Assembly: GCA_040954595.2 (NCBI GenBank) | Contig: CM082589.2 | Span: forward strand, 682,001 to 746,000 | Length of the DNA stretch: 64,000 nucleotides | Source: Balanoglossus misakiensis | Lineage: Eukaryota; Hemichordata | Reading direction: 5' to 3' | Shown: positions 13,915-27,400 of the stretch, in pieces | Layout: each line of letters begins with the position of its first letter | Numbering within the stretch: position 1 is the stretch's first letter | The notes under the pieces: generated by a model | Databases searched by the model: none | Seen by the model: the letters and a program-made list of their open reading frames with translations, nothing else | What the model was told of the DNA's origin: nothing | Position numbers and translations under genes: made by a program

Positions 13915-16005
13915 GCACTGGGATCACAGATATCATCAATTGTCATGATAGATGGTTCCCTATTGAGATCGCAAAGATGTAACACAGAACAGTGATTGAA
14001 GACATCTGCTGCTATTTTACAGAATATCACACGCTGTCAAACTGAACACTCAGACTGTGTCTTGCCACAAGCACTTTTCTACTTTTTCACACCCATGTGA
14101 GAGAAACAGGTGAAGCTCGGGTTGATAGACTAGACTTCCTGGTGGTCTCCGCTTTTATCCATTCTGGAAAATCCGGCATCATCCATATCATTCAGAAAAC
14201 AAGGAATAACTAAAATCAGAACAAAAACACTAATCTACATTAATCTGAATAATACAACCTATGAATATTAAGTCACTATGGCAGATAATTAAATTATTCA
14301 CACACATACATTGTTCACTGCATCTCAGAAATCAGAGAAGAAATTTTGACACAGATGGCAATAAAAGTATAACCGGTTACAAGTAACACGTGTGTCCAAG
14401 GAAAAGTGTCCCTGATTTTTTAATTGAACTAATAATTTTCACAGCTGGAATTTTTTTCCTGACAGCCAGTTTCTGCCAGCTGTTCAGTATCCCTGGGAGT
14501 TACTCTTCAACTTGGACATATGCTGGGTTAATAGAGTACTTAACGCTAGGCTGGTACAGTTCTATCAGCCAACTGACACAAGGGTAATACAGGCACTGGG
14601 TTAGCACTAGGTATCTGCAATTCCACATGTAAATGTTGACTGTCAATTTGCATGATCAGACCGTGTGATACCATTGGAGCTCTCAGCAAATGTACAGGTC
14701 CACAAGTAGATCTATCAAAACACTACTTTCCAAATACGACTCTATGATTCTATCATTAGTGGGGAAAAGTGCAAGCGTGGAATTAAATATTGGACTCTAA
14801 GCTCCGAGAGTTAAAACATTTGATGGTGAATTAATTTCCCAAAGGAGTTCTTAACAAGTCAGAGTTCAACTTTTCAATTGAAGCTAATTTTCATATGCTG
14901 TTTGATCGCAGAAAACGGACACATTTCTGACAAATTGACTGGTTCACTTTCCTGTTCATATTTCTTGCTACTTGTGCAAACCACACTGAAATGTACATAC
15001 AGTATGTACAGTTGAAAAATACATGACCCATGAACAAATGTGTAGACCAAAGTGAAATATATGGTTGAAATATACATAAGCCATAATCACCTGTGTGTGA
15101 TGTGGAATGAACATGTTCTAAGTGTCACTATGATACATTTGGTGAAATTTCATGTAGACAAAATGAAGTACTAAAATATTCACATAAATTTACATTTTGT
15201 CATCAAAGTCTCACCATATCAACTTGACTTCATTTTAATGTCTGTTTCGCCACTATTATTGTGCCAGCTGTCAATTTGTTTGATACAATACTCAATAATT
15301 CATTTCACTTTCTGTCAAAGCCATTTTCATCCTCATTAGGCATCTCATTTTTACTCTAATTGGTCAATTTGCCAATTATAGTCTTCAGGAATTGCAGTGA
15401 CCTAATTTTGACTCTGTCAAACATCGTATTGATTTCTGTGCGTGCATATAAAGAGAACAGTGTCATATTCAACTAAAACCATGTCATTTTCACCAAAATT
15501 TCACATTGCAAAGAACACTGACACTTTTTTTCTACTGGTTTGACTTTACATGATTTCAAATTCGAAATGCAACCACTTTCTCGCTACATTTCAATATGAC
15601 AGGGTCAGATCAATCAAAAGCCCATTATTCATATTTTCTTTGACAAAAATGACTGCACAATGGACGCCCTACTTCTTTGTGGGTGCTGTTCTTTGTCAAG
15701 GGTGCATTAACCATTTACATGAAAGTCATTTTAAGTCAAATTTCCATTTCTCAACTCGTACCAGTCAGACTAGTTTTGACAAGCCTTCAAACTATCTGTA
15801 AATCTTACTAAGTAATCTGCAGCTGTTTTGTTGGCTATTTTCTCACAAGGCTGACCAGTCAAGAAGACCTGGTCGTAATTTTCTGTCATTGTCATTGTCA
15901 ATGTTCTTTGATAATTAAAAGGCTCTATTGTTCAGTTGACCTTCCTTTGTGTGCAGTTTAACACCAAATTGTTTTTGACGTACGAGATACTTTTGTACAT
16001 TTGTT
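13915..16005. other. Non-coding stretch
   Basis: No exon, RNA gene or repeat could be supported. The sequence is AT-rich with scattered ACATGTAC-type words that are common throughout the window. Confidence 0.35.
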
Positions 16006-16146
16006 GGTCAGTTGCACATGAAATGACCCATAGACTGGTCACAACTGACCAGTATATAGACATGTACATGTATCAAGTGACCAGTTTTTGGCCAGTGGTC
16101 ATGAAGTGACCAGTCTCTAGACACACTTCATGAAGTGACCAGTCTC
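16006..16146. repeat. Cluster of GACCAGT direct and inverted repeats
   Basis: The core TGACCAGT or its complement ACTGGTCA occurs at least seven times in 140 bases. TCATGAAGTGACCAGTCTC is perfectly repeated at 16099-16117 and 16128-16146, 29 bases apart. ACTGGTCACAACTGACCAGT at about 16034-16053 is an inverted pair able to form a small hairpin. Likely a degenerate minisatellite or a cluster of binding sites. Confidence 0.65.
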
Positions 16147-17700
16147 CACAAACATTCTGTTGCACACAGTGCCACATTCTACTGTAACTTCCGGGTCTTC
16201 TGGTCACAGGCTAGGGTACACGTCCACCACCCTTCGCAAACATACATTCCTCCATTTGGGTTGTTTGATAACTTGGTGCATGACCACTGATTAACTGTAA
16301 CACTCTGGCAACCACTTTGAACACTTGCCAAGATATACCTCCACAATGTATGCGTACTGTACTTCTACAGAACATTAAGTCAACACACAGACCAACTATA
16401 CATAAGTTCAGGTATACTGTGTACTGTTGGACATCAGGTTTGCTTCCCTGAAATAACAGATCAGCATTGGGATTTCTAATTGTCCACAATTTTGTTTTAA
16501 TGTCAAGCCTATTTTTGTCTACAAAAATATTGAACTGGAATAAAATATTAAATGGACATATTTCATGGGAAAAGCTATGAGTGGGTCCACTGAATGAGGT
16601 TCGTTTCATTCCACAGACATTTAACGAGACCCTTCAGGCAAAATGTAAAGTAACAGAATAAATTGTGTAAATGCCTCGAAGTTATCAAAATCTCCTGGTT
16701 GAGATTTACAGTTCTTATTATAATTTTGAGACTATAGGTACAGAATGTGATCAAATCATTTCATTGGATTGCAAACCACACACAAAACAATTGCTTTATT
16801 ACATATTGGTTGTAAAATCGAAATAACTGTTTTATTTTGTTATTTACATCATGTCAATGACAGACATGATGTTATCAAATTGTGATTGAAGATCTGAGCT
16901 CTATTTCACTTTGATATAAAATAAGACCATAACCTTTGATCTCATCTAGTGATGACCTCTAGAACAAGGAAGTAGCCACAGAAATTGGCCTACGTCCATG
17001 GTCAATCATGAAATACAGACACGGCACTAATGTGATATAACATGTATTTATTTCATGTGCTCCCATCCAAAAAGCCGGAACAGTTCCATTATGACTGCCC
17101 AACAACACCATGGATAGCCTTCTATGGTCAACTAGCTGAAAACCAGGAAGTGACATAATATCCAGGAAAACTAGTTGTTGTCAAGGACTATGGTCAAAAA
17201 TCACAGGGAAGAAACAGCACTGTACTCTTTTATCAATATACATGTACTTTGGTACAGTAATATAATAACCCTTGGTGTGTGATTTGGCTCAGAATATGGT
17301 GAATTTTGACTTGTGCCTAGCCAGTTTCAGACAGCGAAGTTGTCATCATTAGAAACCTACAGCTAGGTACCAGACTGAGTGAAATGTACATGGGTAGTCT
17401 GTTTCCAGAATTGCTCTATTTCACATTGAAACATACATCTGTCAATTTCATCTGGTCTCTAGAATTAAACATGGCCATCATTGCAAAGAACTGAATGACA
17501 ATTATATCTGTTCATTTCAGTTAATTAACAATGCCATTGTTATGAAAATGACTAACATCATGGCTTGTATGAGCTTTTGTACATTTAGGAAAAACTACGT
17601 CATTGTAATTTTCACATTCATGGGGTATAGCTTGGGCAATGGTTATCAATGGCGGTGATCAGAGTTTCTAGTTCCAGCTGAAAATAGAAACTGTAGCCTG
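16147..17700. other. Non-coding stretch
   Basis: No splice-bounded coding frame or repeat recognised. Short open frames on the minus strand at 16.2-17.2 kb show no family motif. Confidence 0.35.
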
Positions 17701-17710
17701 CCAAACAGTT

Positions 17711-17900
17711 CTGATTGGCTGCACCCAGGGTGGCAATGGATCAATTGTCACTGTTTAGCTAATTTAGAACCCCAGCAGCTCTGATTGGTCAAAATTTCTG
17801 CCATCTGAAGATGGCAGACCACACCACTTCTGATTGGTCAATTACGCTCTGCACTCTTGGAACAGGTGACTGGTGTGCAACTAAAACAATTCTAGTTGGC
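17711..17900. promoter_or_regulatory. CCAAT-box cluster
   Basis: Three TCTGATTGG(C/T) words, which are CCAATCAGA on the minus strand, lie at about 17710, 17780 and 17829. A fourth degraded copy (TCTAGTTGG) is at about 17891. Spacing is 49-70 bases. CCAATCAG is the NF-Y site. The cluster could belong to a promoter or be the remains of a tandem repeat. Confidence 0.4.
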
Positions 17901-18459
17901 CTGAGAGTTGACCTGATAATGACAAACTGTTCACACTTTGACGTATCTCAACATAACGTTTTACCGTTACTTTTAAGGTCATCAACTCTGCTGTGTTTGA
18001 GCTAGATTAAGCTCATTTTAAGGGGAAAAAACACTGTTTACTTGTATTTTCGACGGTAATTGTGAAAATTTAAGACCGTAAAATACGTTCTGCGGTTACT
18101 TTTAAGTTTAGCACGGTGTCTGAAAGGCGGAAATAAATGTATATTATCTATTGCGATGTTTGTGAAATAGTAGTACAGATGAACACAAACTCTACTTCCT
18201 TTCGACTTCCGCAAGGCATAATCTTGACACTCGACCTTGGGTTGCCAAATTTGTCGCTTCTCTTCGACGCTTGAATTTCTTAAGTCAACTGAAGAGTGTA
18301 ATGGATTTTAGTATCTATATTCGTCTGCTCTCTTGCTTAAAGAGGTTAAACTTCGGCAATAAAATATAATCTTGTGGTGGGATAGTGTTTTTTTGACAAG
18401 TGTTGGATCGCCATTTTGTGCACGTGACAAAACATAATAGGGAGCTTCAGTGTGGCCTG

Positions 18460-19756
18460 GGACGCTACTTTTAAGTAGGACACACGCCTTCCCACTATTT
18501 TCGGGAAACACAGAACAATTTAATGTGTTGGCAGAATCGGAGGCCAACTGAAACCCAAACGTGATCATTTCTGGCTATGTTACGCCTCGTTGCTTGGGTC
18601 CCGAAATGTCATTTGTCGACTGCAATCGTTTGCAAGCAGCCGCCGTTCAACTCCCACGATACACACTCACCTGAAAAACTGAATGACAAAGTCCTTCAGC
18701 AGATCACTCGATATACACACTGTTTGTGAAGTCCGAAAACAACCAGGCAGTAGCTTATATCCTCCTAAAACTCGACAGTTTAGAGGGAAAGCCCTTGTCG
18801 TAGATGTTTGTTCTCGTATTTCCGGGTTGTGTAGCTATGTGGTTTGGCCTGCAGATAAATTTCCGATGTGATCGTTCAATGTTGAGCAATGACAGCCCAT
18901 AATAGTCAGCTAAATGAAATGAACATTTTTTAGTCTGCTAGATTTGCAGAGCGCCCTCTCTTGTCACATTTGTAGCCTTTCGTTTCGTTTTTTCTTAACA
19001 AATGATCCTTTCCCGCGTAATTCACAATCAGACTAGTTTCTGGTATATTTTGAGGAATGTTTCAAGAACTATGCACTCTTTCTTTAAAGAACGTCACACT
19101 GCTCAAGAAATGACAACATTTGATGCAAGTGTAGACCCCCGGGGCATGGCAAGGGATGCATGCTGTGCGATGACGTCACTCCAATAAAAATTGACACAAA
19201 TCGTCGTCTGCTTCTGTGTCGCTTTCGAAGATGGCTATCCGCAGTCAGAATTCCGTCTTTCTGCGGTTCCATAGGACGAACAGCATTACAAATGTACCTT
19301 AAATATATTAAATAGAGGTAAGTGAATACTAACAAATGTGTAGTTCTTCGTGTGAGAAACGCACGGTTTGATAAAATTGTGTATTTTCCAAGATTACCAC
19401 ACATCAACGAACTCGACAAACTTGACCTGCCTGCTCAATCCTGAATGAAGCATGCTGTTCAAATCTATTCTAATAAAAAAGGCGCTAGCTGGAGTTGTTG
19501 TGTCTCTAATAAACTGGTTTAAAACGTTTTCATTATGTTATGTTTTCATACAATATTAGCTTTCCAAATCATAACTAAAACGGAATGCATAGAAAAATGA
19601 TATTGACATGTTTGTATCTTTCCTGTGAACAATGTCATTTCAGGTGTACAAAATCTGTCATATTCCGAATTTTACTGTACAAACATAAACATTGTTTTCC
19701 AAAGATAATCACTTGTGTTCAATTTATAGATACATACAGATGTTGGACCAAAAATT
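18460..19756. promoter_or_regulatory. Candidate divergent promoter / 5' exon region
   Basis: This interval lies between the 3' end of the CYRI upstream flank and the first coding exon of the plus-strand gene at 19757, and is richer in CpG than its surroundings. On the minus strand a good donor (CAG followed by GTGAGTGT) sits near 18668. It would suit a first non-coding exon of a minus gene, possibly CYRI with a roughly 15-kb first intron. A CTCF-like GAGCGCCCTCT is at 18949-18959. No TATA box or transcript evidence; the assignment is inference. Confidence 0.3.
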
Positions 19757-22700
19757 ATGTCATTGAAATTAGATCAACAAGTCCCAGCTGATGAATATGA
19801 AAGTAACACCAATCAAATTTCAAGGAGTCAACAAGGTAAGTTTTCTTACACAAAGATGGAAAATTCTACCTCAAAAGTGGCAACATAATGTAATACTCAG
19901 CTTGCTATTCTCTGTTTTTGTTTTCTTGACAGAGTCTTGTTTATATAGTGATCACTGTGGATGTATATCCACTGAAAAGCACTCAGGGAATACGAAATGT
20001 TGTCATGTTGAGTCAACCAAACAATGTCAAGCGCCTCAAACAACTGGCATTGAAGTGCCGACTATCGTCAACTCTAGGACAACGTCAGACAAGTTTTGTC
20101 GGGCACAAGAGGCTGATCAGGGTGATAGCAAAAAGAACGGTACTGACTTCAACTCAGAGGTTAGTTTTACACAAGAAAATAGGAATACCATTGATTTTGC
20201 CAAGAAAGAATGGACTTTGAATCTTTTGAACTGATGCAAATGATAATGAATATCAGTATTATATATCATCTATTATATTTTACCAGTATATTGATGGTGT
20301 AAATCACGCTATTTTATTGGTCGAGACACGACACGTGACCGTGATATATTAGCCATATACCACAGTCATATATCATAGTTAAAGAAAATGCCTTTTTAAA
20401 ATGTTTTATGCAAAGTTTCAATATACTGGCATAATATAATAGCAATAAAACACCCCCAGCCATGGTATACCACTCGATTTTGACCAGTTCAACTCCATAT
20501 ACGCACTCGCTATCGCTCGTGCGTATATGTCGTGAACTGGTCAAAATCTCGTGATATACCATGGCTGGGGGTGTTTTATTGCTTAATCATTTTGATTTTC
20601 AGCCATGATATATTCGTAACAAAAGCATTTTATTTTTACAGGGTAACGATAGAATACATTCTGTATCTTCTTGTTTAACAATTTCTGAAAAGTCTGAAAA
20701 GGAAGCAATGCTGAGGGTTCAGAGAGCTAATGAAAGTCCTACTTTAGAAGATAGAGAAGAAGTTAACATCAGAATTGAAGACTGTGTTGAAACAGTTCAA
20801 GGTATCCAGAGTTGGACTTTTGTTCAGCTCTAATCATTCACTATTGAAATTGTTAGCACTTGAATAGTATACTTTGCAAAATACAAACAATGTGCTCTTG
20901 AATAACAAGCATTGCCGTTTACAGTCCAGATTGTATTTGAACCAAAATTACCATAACGAATTAGGAGGTGTTGATTGTTATTATTCATCAAGTAAAAGCA
21001 ATTACTATTGTTTCATTCTGATTGATTCAGGAGAGACTGGTGTTGACAAAGTCAATTGGTTGAAGGTTATGGCTGATCTGGTATGCCAACAGAATAGTAC
21101 CATATCCATTGAGAAGCACCAGGATGAAGGGGATTGTTATGAAACCATTGAAGATGATCAGGACAGTCAGAAAGATTCAACTGATAAAGTAGATTGCACA
21201 AGTCAGGAAGATGTTGAAAAGGATGACCATTTTATGCAAGATAAAAACCAAGGACAAAATCAGTACAATCAGCAACATGGGACTCTTGAAGAGGATCAGC
21301 AAGATGACACCCTTAGTAAACTTGATAAATCTCATGAAGATGAAACCCTTGAGTTAAAATGCAATGATGGTCCCCATCTTAAAAGCTGTCTGAAGAAAAT
21401 GGAAGATGACAACAGTGTTGTACCAAGCACAAGGAGTGTTTTTGAAGATTCCCCTCACATTCGTTTTGGATCGCCATTGGCAGAGACTATGGAATACGAA
21501 GTGAGTTCATGTAGCTTGGATGATACCCAGGAACTCTTCAGCCAGGAATTGGCCAATTTCATCGATCACTCCATGTATGCTGATGATGTATATGACACTG
21601 ATGACGAAATGAGTGGTCAGAGAGAGCAAAGAATTGACATCTCATGCAATGCTGAAAATCAGATCAGTGCTATTGGAACGGATATGCCAACCCACATTTT
21701 AGTTGCAGAGATGGATGAATTTGGTGATGAACAACCGCTTACTGGTGTCACTTATACTTTTCCAAGGAATCCCAATGTAGCCACTGATGAAACTGACTAT
21801 GTTGGTGAAGAATACAACTTCTGTGAAGATACAGAACATGAGAAACTTTTAAACCAAGGCAAAGAAGATGAGTGTGGTGTTGGAGTGGAGTCTGTCATGG
21901 ATGTGCTTCTGACCAATGTTGTGAAAAGTGTCAGTGGCCATGACTATTCTGATATTGGACATTGCAGAGAGACATACAAGGAAAAAGAGAAATGTAGAGA
22001 TGATGCAGCAGTTCCTGAAAATCCTGAGGAAAAGGTTAAAGTTGAAAAGATACCTCAGGTTGTTAGTCCAACTAACACAGAAAAGAATTTTGCGATGGAG
22101 GAACTGTTCTTCAGGTTGGCAGGATTAGAGTATTCACGCAGCATCACTGGCAATGCCTTGGTTAGTTCACCCACAGTCTCTTCAAACCCTCCTCAAGTGA
22201 GCCATAAGCCAGAAAACTTGATCACGAGTGATGAAGTTCGTGAAAGTTTACCAAGTGAATCAGCCGACGAGGTAGCCATCCAAAATGAAATCTCAGAAGC
22301 AGTGTCAGAGGTTATTCATCATCTGTTCCAGGAGTTGAACAAAACTTCAAACCTAGAAGAAAAAGAAAATCCTTCTCATCATCCAAGTGGCAGAAAAGTC
22401 AACAGTGGGGAAGGTGATGCGAAAACACAAGAAGATGAAGACAAATCAATGAAGGCAGTTTGTGGTGTTGAGTTGCCAAAGTTGATTCCTGATAACACTC
22501 AAATGGAATTCAAAATAGAAAGAGGTGAAGATGTGAATCAAGAAACCAAAACCCAAGTAACAAGAAAAAGAAAGGCTGATGAAGATAATCCAGAAGAAGG
22601 AACACACATCAGTACAGAAACTCCAAAAGTTGTTAGAGAAGACTGTATGATAGACCATGAGAAAGATGAGCAGATTTCTACAAAGAAGTATAAGCATGGC

Positions 22701-23839
22701 ACTATGCAAAGTTTGAAACCACAAATCGATACAAATGTGATTGCTTCAAGAGAGACAGCTTTCCACGATCAAATTGGCCAGACAGAATTTGACGTTCAGA
22801 GCAAACCAGAAACTGGACATGCAGTTGGCATGAATGAGCTTCACTTGGATCAAGAAGTCCCTGCTGGAAAAACTGATGCAGATGATGAGTTTCCTGAAGG
22901 GCAATTTTATGAGGACAGTCATCCAGGTTAGTCAGTTTAAAATTAAATATCATTAAATCCATTTCATTGGTATAGTTGCTTTCTCTTTTGCAGGAAAAGA
23001 GTTGCTAACCATGAAATTCACCAGACTGATCGGGTGTTTTATTTAAACCCTGAACAGTCGAGAAAGTCATCGAAACAACTGAGAATGAATTAGAAGCAAC
23101 CACTCCTCTCCAAGACAGTCAGGATAGCACAGATGGATCTCAAGAAGAGCCAGGTAAACCAAAGTAGCTGCGAAACATTTGATGAATTCTACGTTGTGAT
23201 TATTTTTCTAGTCTTGATATATAAGTTTCGAATATATCAGACAAAACTCATCTTATTACCCGGAATTGTTGAATACTATTTTTGAGTTTTTAATATATTT
23301 TATTGAATGTTTTTATATTTTTCAAAAGAAGATGGACATGGTGCACTGAAACAATATTCAGCTAGCGCTTTTCCATGGAGAACTGGTCAGTGTAGTCTGT
23401 GGCAGAATTCAATACTTCCACATTCACAGCAAAGAAAATCGTACTACACAGATCCAGGTAAGTCGTCGCGTTCTCTGGTGTTCATTTTGTCGTATCGTAC
23501 TTACACCTGAAATAATTCTAGCGCCATCTAGAGTTACTTTTATCATCTTCTTTCTGTCGAGTTTCTGCGTATACCCTCTGCATATGTAACAAACTTTGTT
23601 TCTTTGGTTCTATGTTATCAGTGCATTGTACTTCTATTTACAATGTCTTATGTCAGAGGTTCCTTAAAATAAAGAGAAAAAATAGACATTGGTTTACTTT
23701 TGCTTTGTTGTTTACAGATCCAAGTGATGCTATACAGCGTGTAAGACCACTACAAAACTCTGGAGCACAGAGAAGAGTTGGGTTGTCCCGGAAACAAAGA
23801 GTGAAATCTCTTCATCCCTATATTCACAAGACTTCCTAA
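19757..23839 (+). CDS. Acidic protein with RAD51AP-like C-terminal tail
   Basis: Seven coding exons: 19757-19835, 19933-20159, 20642-20801, 21031-22926, 23058-23153, 23329-23457, 23718-23839. Splice phases close and the sum is 2709 nt, giving 902 aa. Residues about 28-60 are Cys-rich; most of the 1.9-kb central exon is acidic and low-complexity (Asp/Glu/Ser/Gln), with an RKRK nuclear-import-type cluster at 667-670. The last residues, VGLSRKQRVKSLHP (883-896), resemble the conserved RAD51-binding tail of RAD51AP1 and RAD51AP2, which stimulate strand exchange in homologous recombination. That match is from memory and short, so identity is tentative; the gene model itself is firmer. The acceptor at 23328 (TTCAAAAG) is weak. 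An in-frame stop at 19727 precedes the chosen ATG, but a CATACAG acceptor at 19739 leaves room for an upstream coding exon. Intron 2 carries a 316-bp mobile-type element. Confidence 0.75.
20271..20586 (-). mobile_element. Composite hairpin/TIR element, copy A
   Basis: A 316-bp element in intron 2 of the preceding gene. It matches the reverse complement of 50215-50530 with three mismatches and no indels by hand. It contains a 141-bp near-perfect palindrome (20442-20582) beginning GCAATAAAACACCCCCAGCC and ending in its complement, with a small centre around CACTCGCTATCGCTCGTG. Joined to it is a 171-bp unit (20271-20441) bounded by 23-bp inverted repeats TATTATATT.TACCAGTATATTG. It is non-autonomous (MITE-like): the open frame across it is palindrome-derived, with no transposase. 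One end reads TTAA at 20583-20586; no clear target-site duplication is visible. Confidence 0.85.
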
Positions 23840-24430
23840 AAGTTAACACAAAGTTCAAGCCGTTGTATCCTTTTAGCATAAAAATTTATATATATCCAAG
23901 ACACAAGACGAAGGTCAGTAAACATCATCTTTACAGATTCAGTGTTTTAAAATGTGAAACTTTGTGTGTGTTCAATGGATGACTATGTCACTTCAATCCA
24001 TTGCCAAGCTATTGCCTTGTCTGTAGAGTAAACCGTGTTGTGCTTAAAATACAGATGAGGATTTTTACTTCATCTATAAGACTGTATTAAGTAAATGTTT
24101 CACTAAAATATAGTATAAGTAATACATTTTTAAAGTTAACTCTAATATGACAGTATTTATCATATATTTATTATTTATTGGCAAGGAAAATTGTATGTCA
24201 GCATAGTATTTATAACAGTTTTATAAGCTTGATACTTGAATTGATATTTAAAGTGTTGTGTTTTCAAGTTTGTTCAACTTTCAAGGAGTTTTAGAGACAA
24301 GTTCTTCACATGTTAAATTGTGGTGTTTTTGGGTTTAATGCCTATGGCATACATATTGTTCCGTTCATGAATGGACGAGACTGCACTTTCACATTTCTTT
24401 GGTTTAATTTTATTACCAAGGCTTGAAGGG

Positions 24431-24436
24431 AATAAA
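24431..24436 (+). terminator. Candidate polyadenylation signal
   Basis: AATAAA about 590 bases past the stop codon at 23839, the first canonical hexamer I found downstream of the RAD51AP-like gene. Further AATAAA words follow near 24683 and 25259. Confidence 0.35.
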
Positions 24437-27400
24437 CCTGCCAAAAACTGTACGTGGCATATTAGGTCATTTCACTGGTCAGTTAAAAAACAAAACAAGA
24501 TGAAACTTTGGTGACAACCTAATACCGTTGATAAAACACTCTGAAGAACAATATTAGTTCTCCCCAGCCTAAATACCTGGTTTTCAAGATACAAAATTTA
24601 ATGAGAAGAACTAACTAGTCTTTGTAACCAGCAGTTCCCCAACACTCAGTAATGTAACAAGTACATCGTATTGTTCATACACAATAAACCCTTGTTCAGC
24701 AGTTGTGTGGACATTGCAGACTGTGTAGGTTAAATTATTTATACCCAGCACTACCATGTATGGTTAATTATTTACGCTAAATACCACCTGCTGATAAATA
24801 ATAGATCAGGTCATTGTCCAACTTATAGATATTTGAAGCTAGTTCTTTTTTAGCATCTTTAAACATTTACTTGCTACTAAGAGGATTTTTCTCTTTGCAG
24901 CACAATATTTAAACATTTGCCTGGATTTTTCTCTGCACAATAATATCAAATAATCATGAATTCAGGCTAGAATTTTAATATGAGAGTGTCTTGAAGCAGC
25001 ATGGAGATGTACTGTAATATTTAATTCATGGTTTAAATGCCATCAGCACTACGTGCTGAAAATGTAAATATTTTATTCAACTACTTCACATTTGCTTCTA
25101 AAGCCATGAAGGAGTTTGCTACCAGGTAGATCAGATCGCCGTTCCTCTGGGACGTTCCTCAGAACTAAGTTGGCCTCATCCTTTCAAAGCTGTGTCTGAA
25201 ACATGGGCACCAATAGCACTTGGATATAAACAATGTGCTGTGCAGCGGAAAACCAACAAATAAAGTTTGTTAAGGTCCAGTTTGAAATTTAATAAGCCAC
25301 ACAACAAAACATGCTCAGAAACAGATGCAATCAAGTGTGAATGTCACAAAACATATATTTGTACCGCTTTCACTTGTTTATTCTTGAGGACATAGCTCCA
25401 TAGAATACTCAACATGCTAGAGTCCCCAATGAGTTGCCCATTCATTCCTGAGTGGGTCCTTCATGAATGCCTTTGCCCTGGGGTGACTAAGCGGATGTAT
25501 AAAAAAGAGTTTTGAATGATTTACCATGAGAACCGTGTCAAATTTCCACACAGTTTCCCATGAATACTTTTATTTGAATTGTGTGTCAGTTTACAACCAC
25601 GATTACAATCATCTACGAAGAAATATAATCTGTACTGATCTCCAATGTACTGAATGTTGATTTGTATTCAGGCCAACTTTAATGATCTAATAGTAATAAA
25701 CATGACCTGAATGTATATAATTAAAGCCTTGTTTGTTGTTGAAAATTGCAGGGTTTCGTAGTCAAGAAGGCTGTGTACTTGTAATGACACAAAAGGCTTT
25801 TTAGTCAGTTCCCCTAATTAGTTTGTTCAATTTTAAAATTACCTTTAATGGTTAGTTGGTTGGTTGGTTCTTAGACACTAGAGTGTAGGGTCTATGCTTG
25901 GTTGGGTGACCAACTTTAGAGTGTGACTAGTCCATCAGGTTGTTTATGATTGATTATTGGTAAGTTGGTTAGTGGGTTGCTTGATTTTTAGAGATTGTTT
26001 GATTCATCAGGTGATTGATTGATTGTAACTTGATGAAAACTTGGTAGTCAAGAAGTTTGTTTTCTTTGATGTTTTGTTTGTATATTTGATTGTTGCTGAT
26101 TGTTTTGTGGCTGACCTGTTTGGTTCATTGGTGATTGATCAGTCGATCAATTGATAGATAGAACAGTTCATCAAATGTTGGTCTGTCCACTAGCTGATAA
26201 GCATGCTTGTTCAAAACAGATCTTATCACTGATTCACATCCATCCAGGCCAGTACATGAACTCATGCGTTTAAAATTACTGACATAAAACACAGGATCTT
26301 ATACATGTAAATAATACTTTTATTAACATTCTGTAATTATACGTGTAAATGGCAAGAAAAGTAGTGAGGTGCCTCTGTGTATTTACAAAGTGTGTTTATG
26401 ACATACAAATTTTGAAATCAGGTAATCTGTCATATAAGAAAGAGTTTACAAATTATACTCTGGTGGGTTTAGAAAAGGTTTGAGTTCACAACATTAATCA
26501 TAATTATTGCAAGGGAGAAAACAACCACAAATACATAGATACAAATGTTTTTCGATACTTGAATTCACATGGGAGTGTCTCGTGAATGAGATGAGTTCTC
26601 TGCAGCAGCATTGGCGACTAGTTTGGCAGGCTTTCTCTCTCTGGCTGTATCATTGTACAAAGTGGCAGTGTTTTCGCTCAAGGATGTGTCAAATGATTTT
26701 ATACATGTATAGGTTCTATGAAATCAAATTCATAAACCCTTGATTTTTTCATTATGAAAAACATCTGCAAAGGGGGCTAAGATGAGTCAGAGGTATATTT
26801 TTCCTGAGAGCTTTAGGTATTTCAACAGACTGAACAAGAAACTGTGATCGGTGCATAGATCCACAAGGAAAATAGATGACAATCCCTTTTTAACAAAAAG
26901 TTACAGTTCTGGTATAAACACAGCACTTGGAAATCTGTGCAATAGTATGTCTCCAAGGTCGAAGTGACCGTGGAGATGATCACAAACCAGATTAAATTAA
27001 ACCTAGCCACTGCATGTTAAAGTATGTTGACAAACTAATAAAACCACGTGCTGTATAAAAGACAGCATGTTACTGTAAACTTTACGATGTGATGTGATTG
27101 AATGATTGAAAAAAAAAACGATTTTTGTTTATCAATGTTCATACATCACTGAAGTACATTCATGTTTTTTTCCCCAACTTCCCTGGCTACTGAAAGGACA
27201 ACAGTCCTATTTTTTTAACCAGTTGGCAGAAAACTCCTATTAAACTTGCCCTCCTAACCTTCAGACTGGTACGTACCACCACAGATTCCTCGTAAAGGAA
27301 CTATTATGAAAATCACATGTTCCCGGCTACAGACAGTTATTTATTCAGACGAAAGTAAAACACGTCTCTGCACATAATCTCTTACTTGTAAACACGAAAG

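Noticed and set aside
13614-13995. Ser/Leu/Pro-rich frames with signal-peptide-like look
   Set aside because: Generated by the CT-rich tract at 13788-13914.
20314-20562. 82-aa minus-strand open frame whose protein recurs in the frame at 50206-50523
   Set aside because: The shared protein arises only because both frames run through the two copies of the palindromic element; there is no transposase or known domain.
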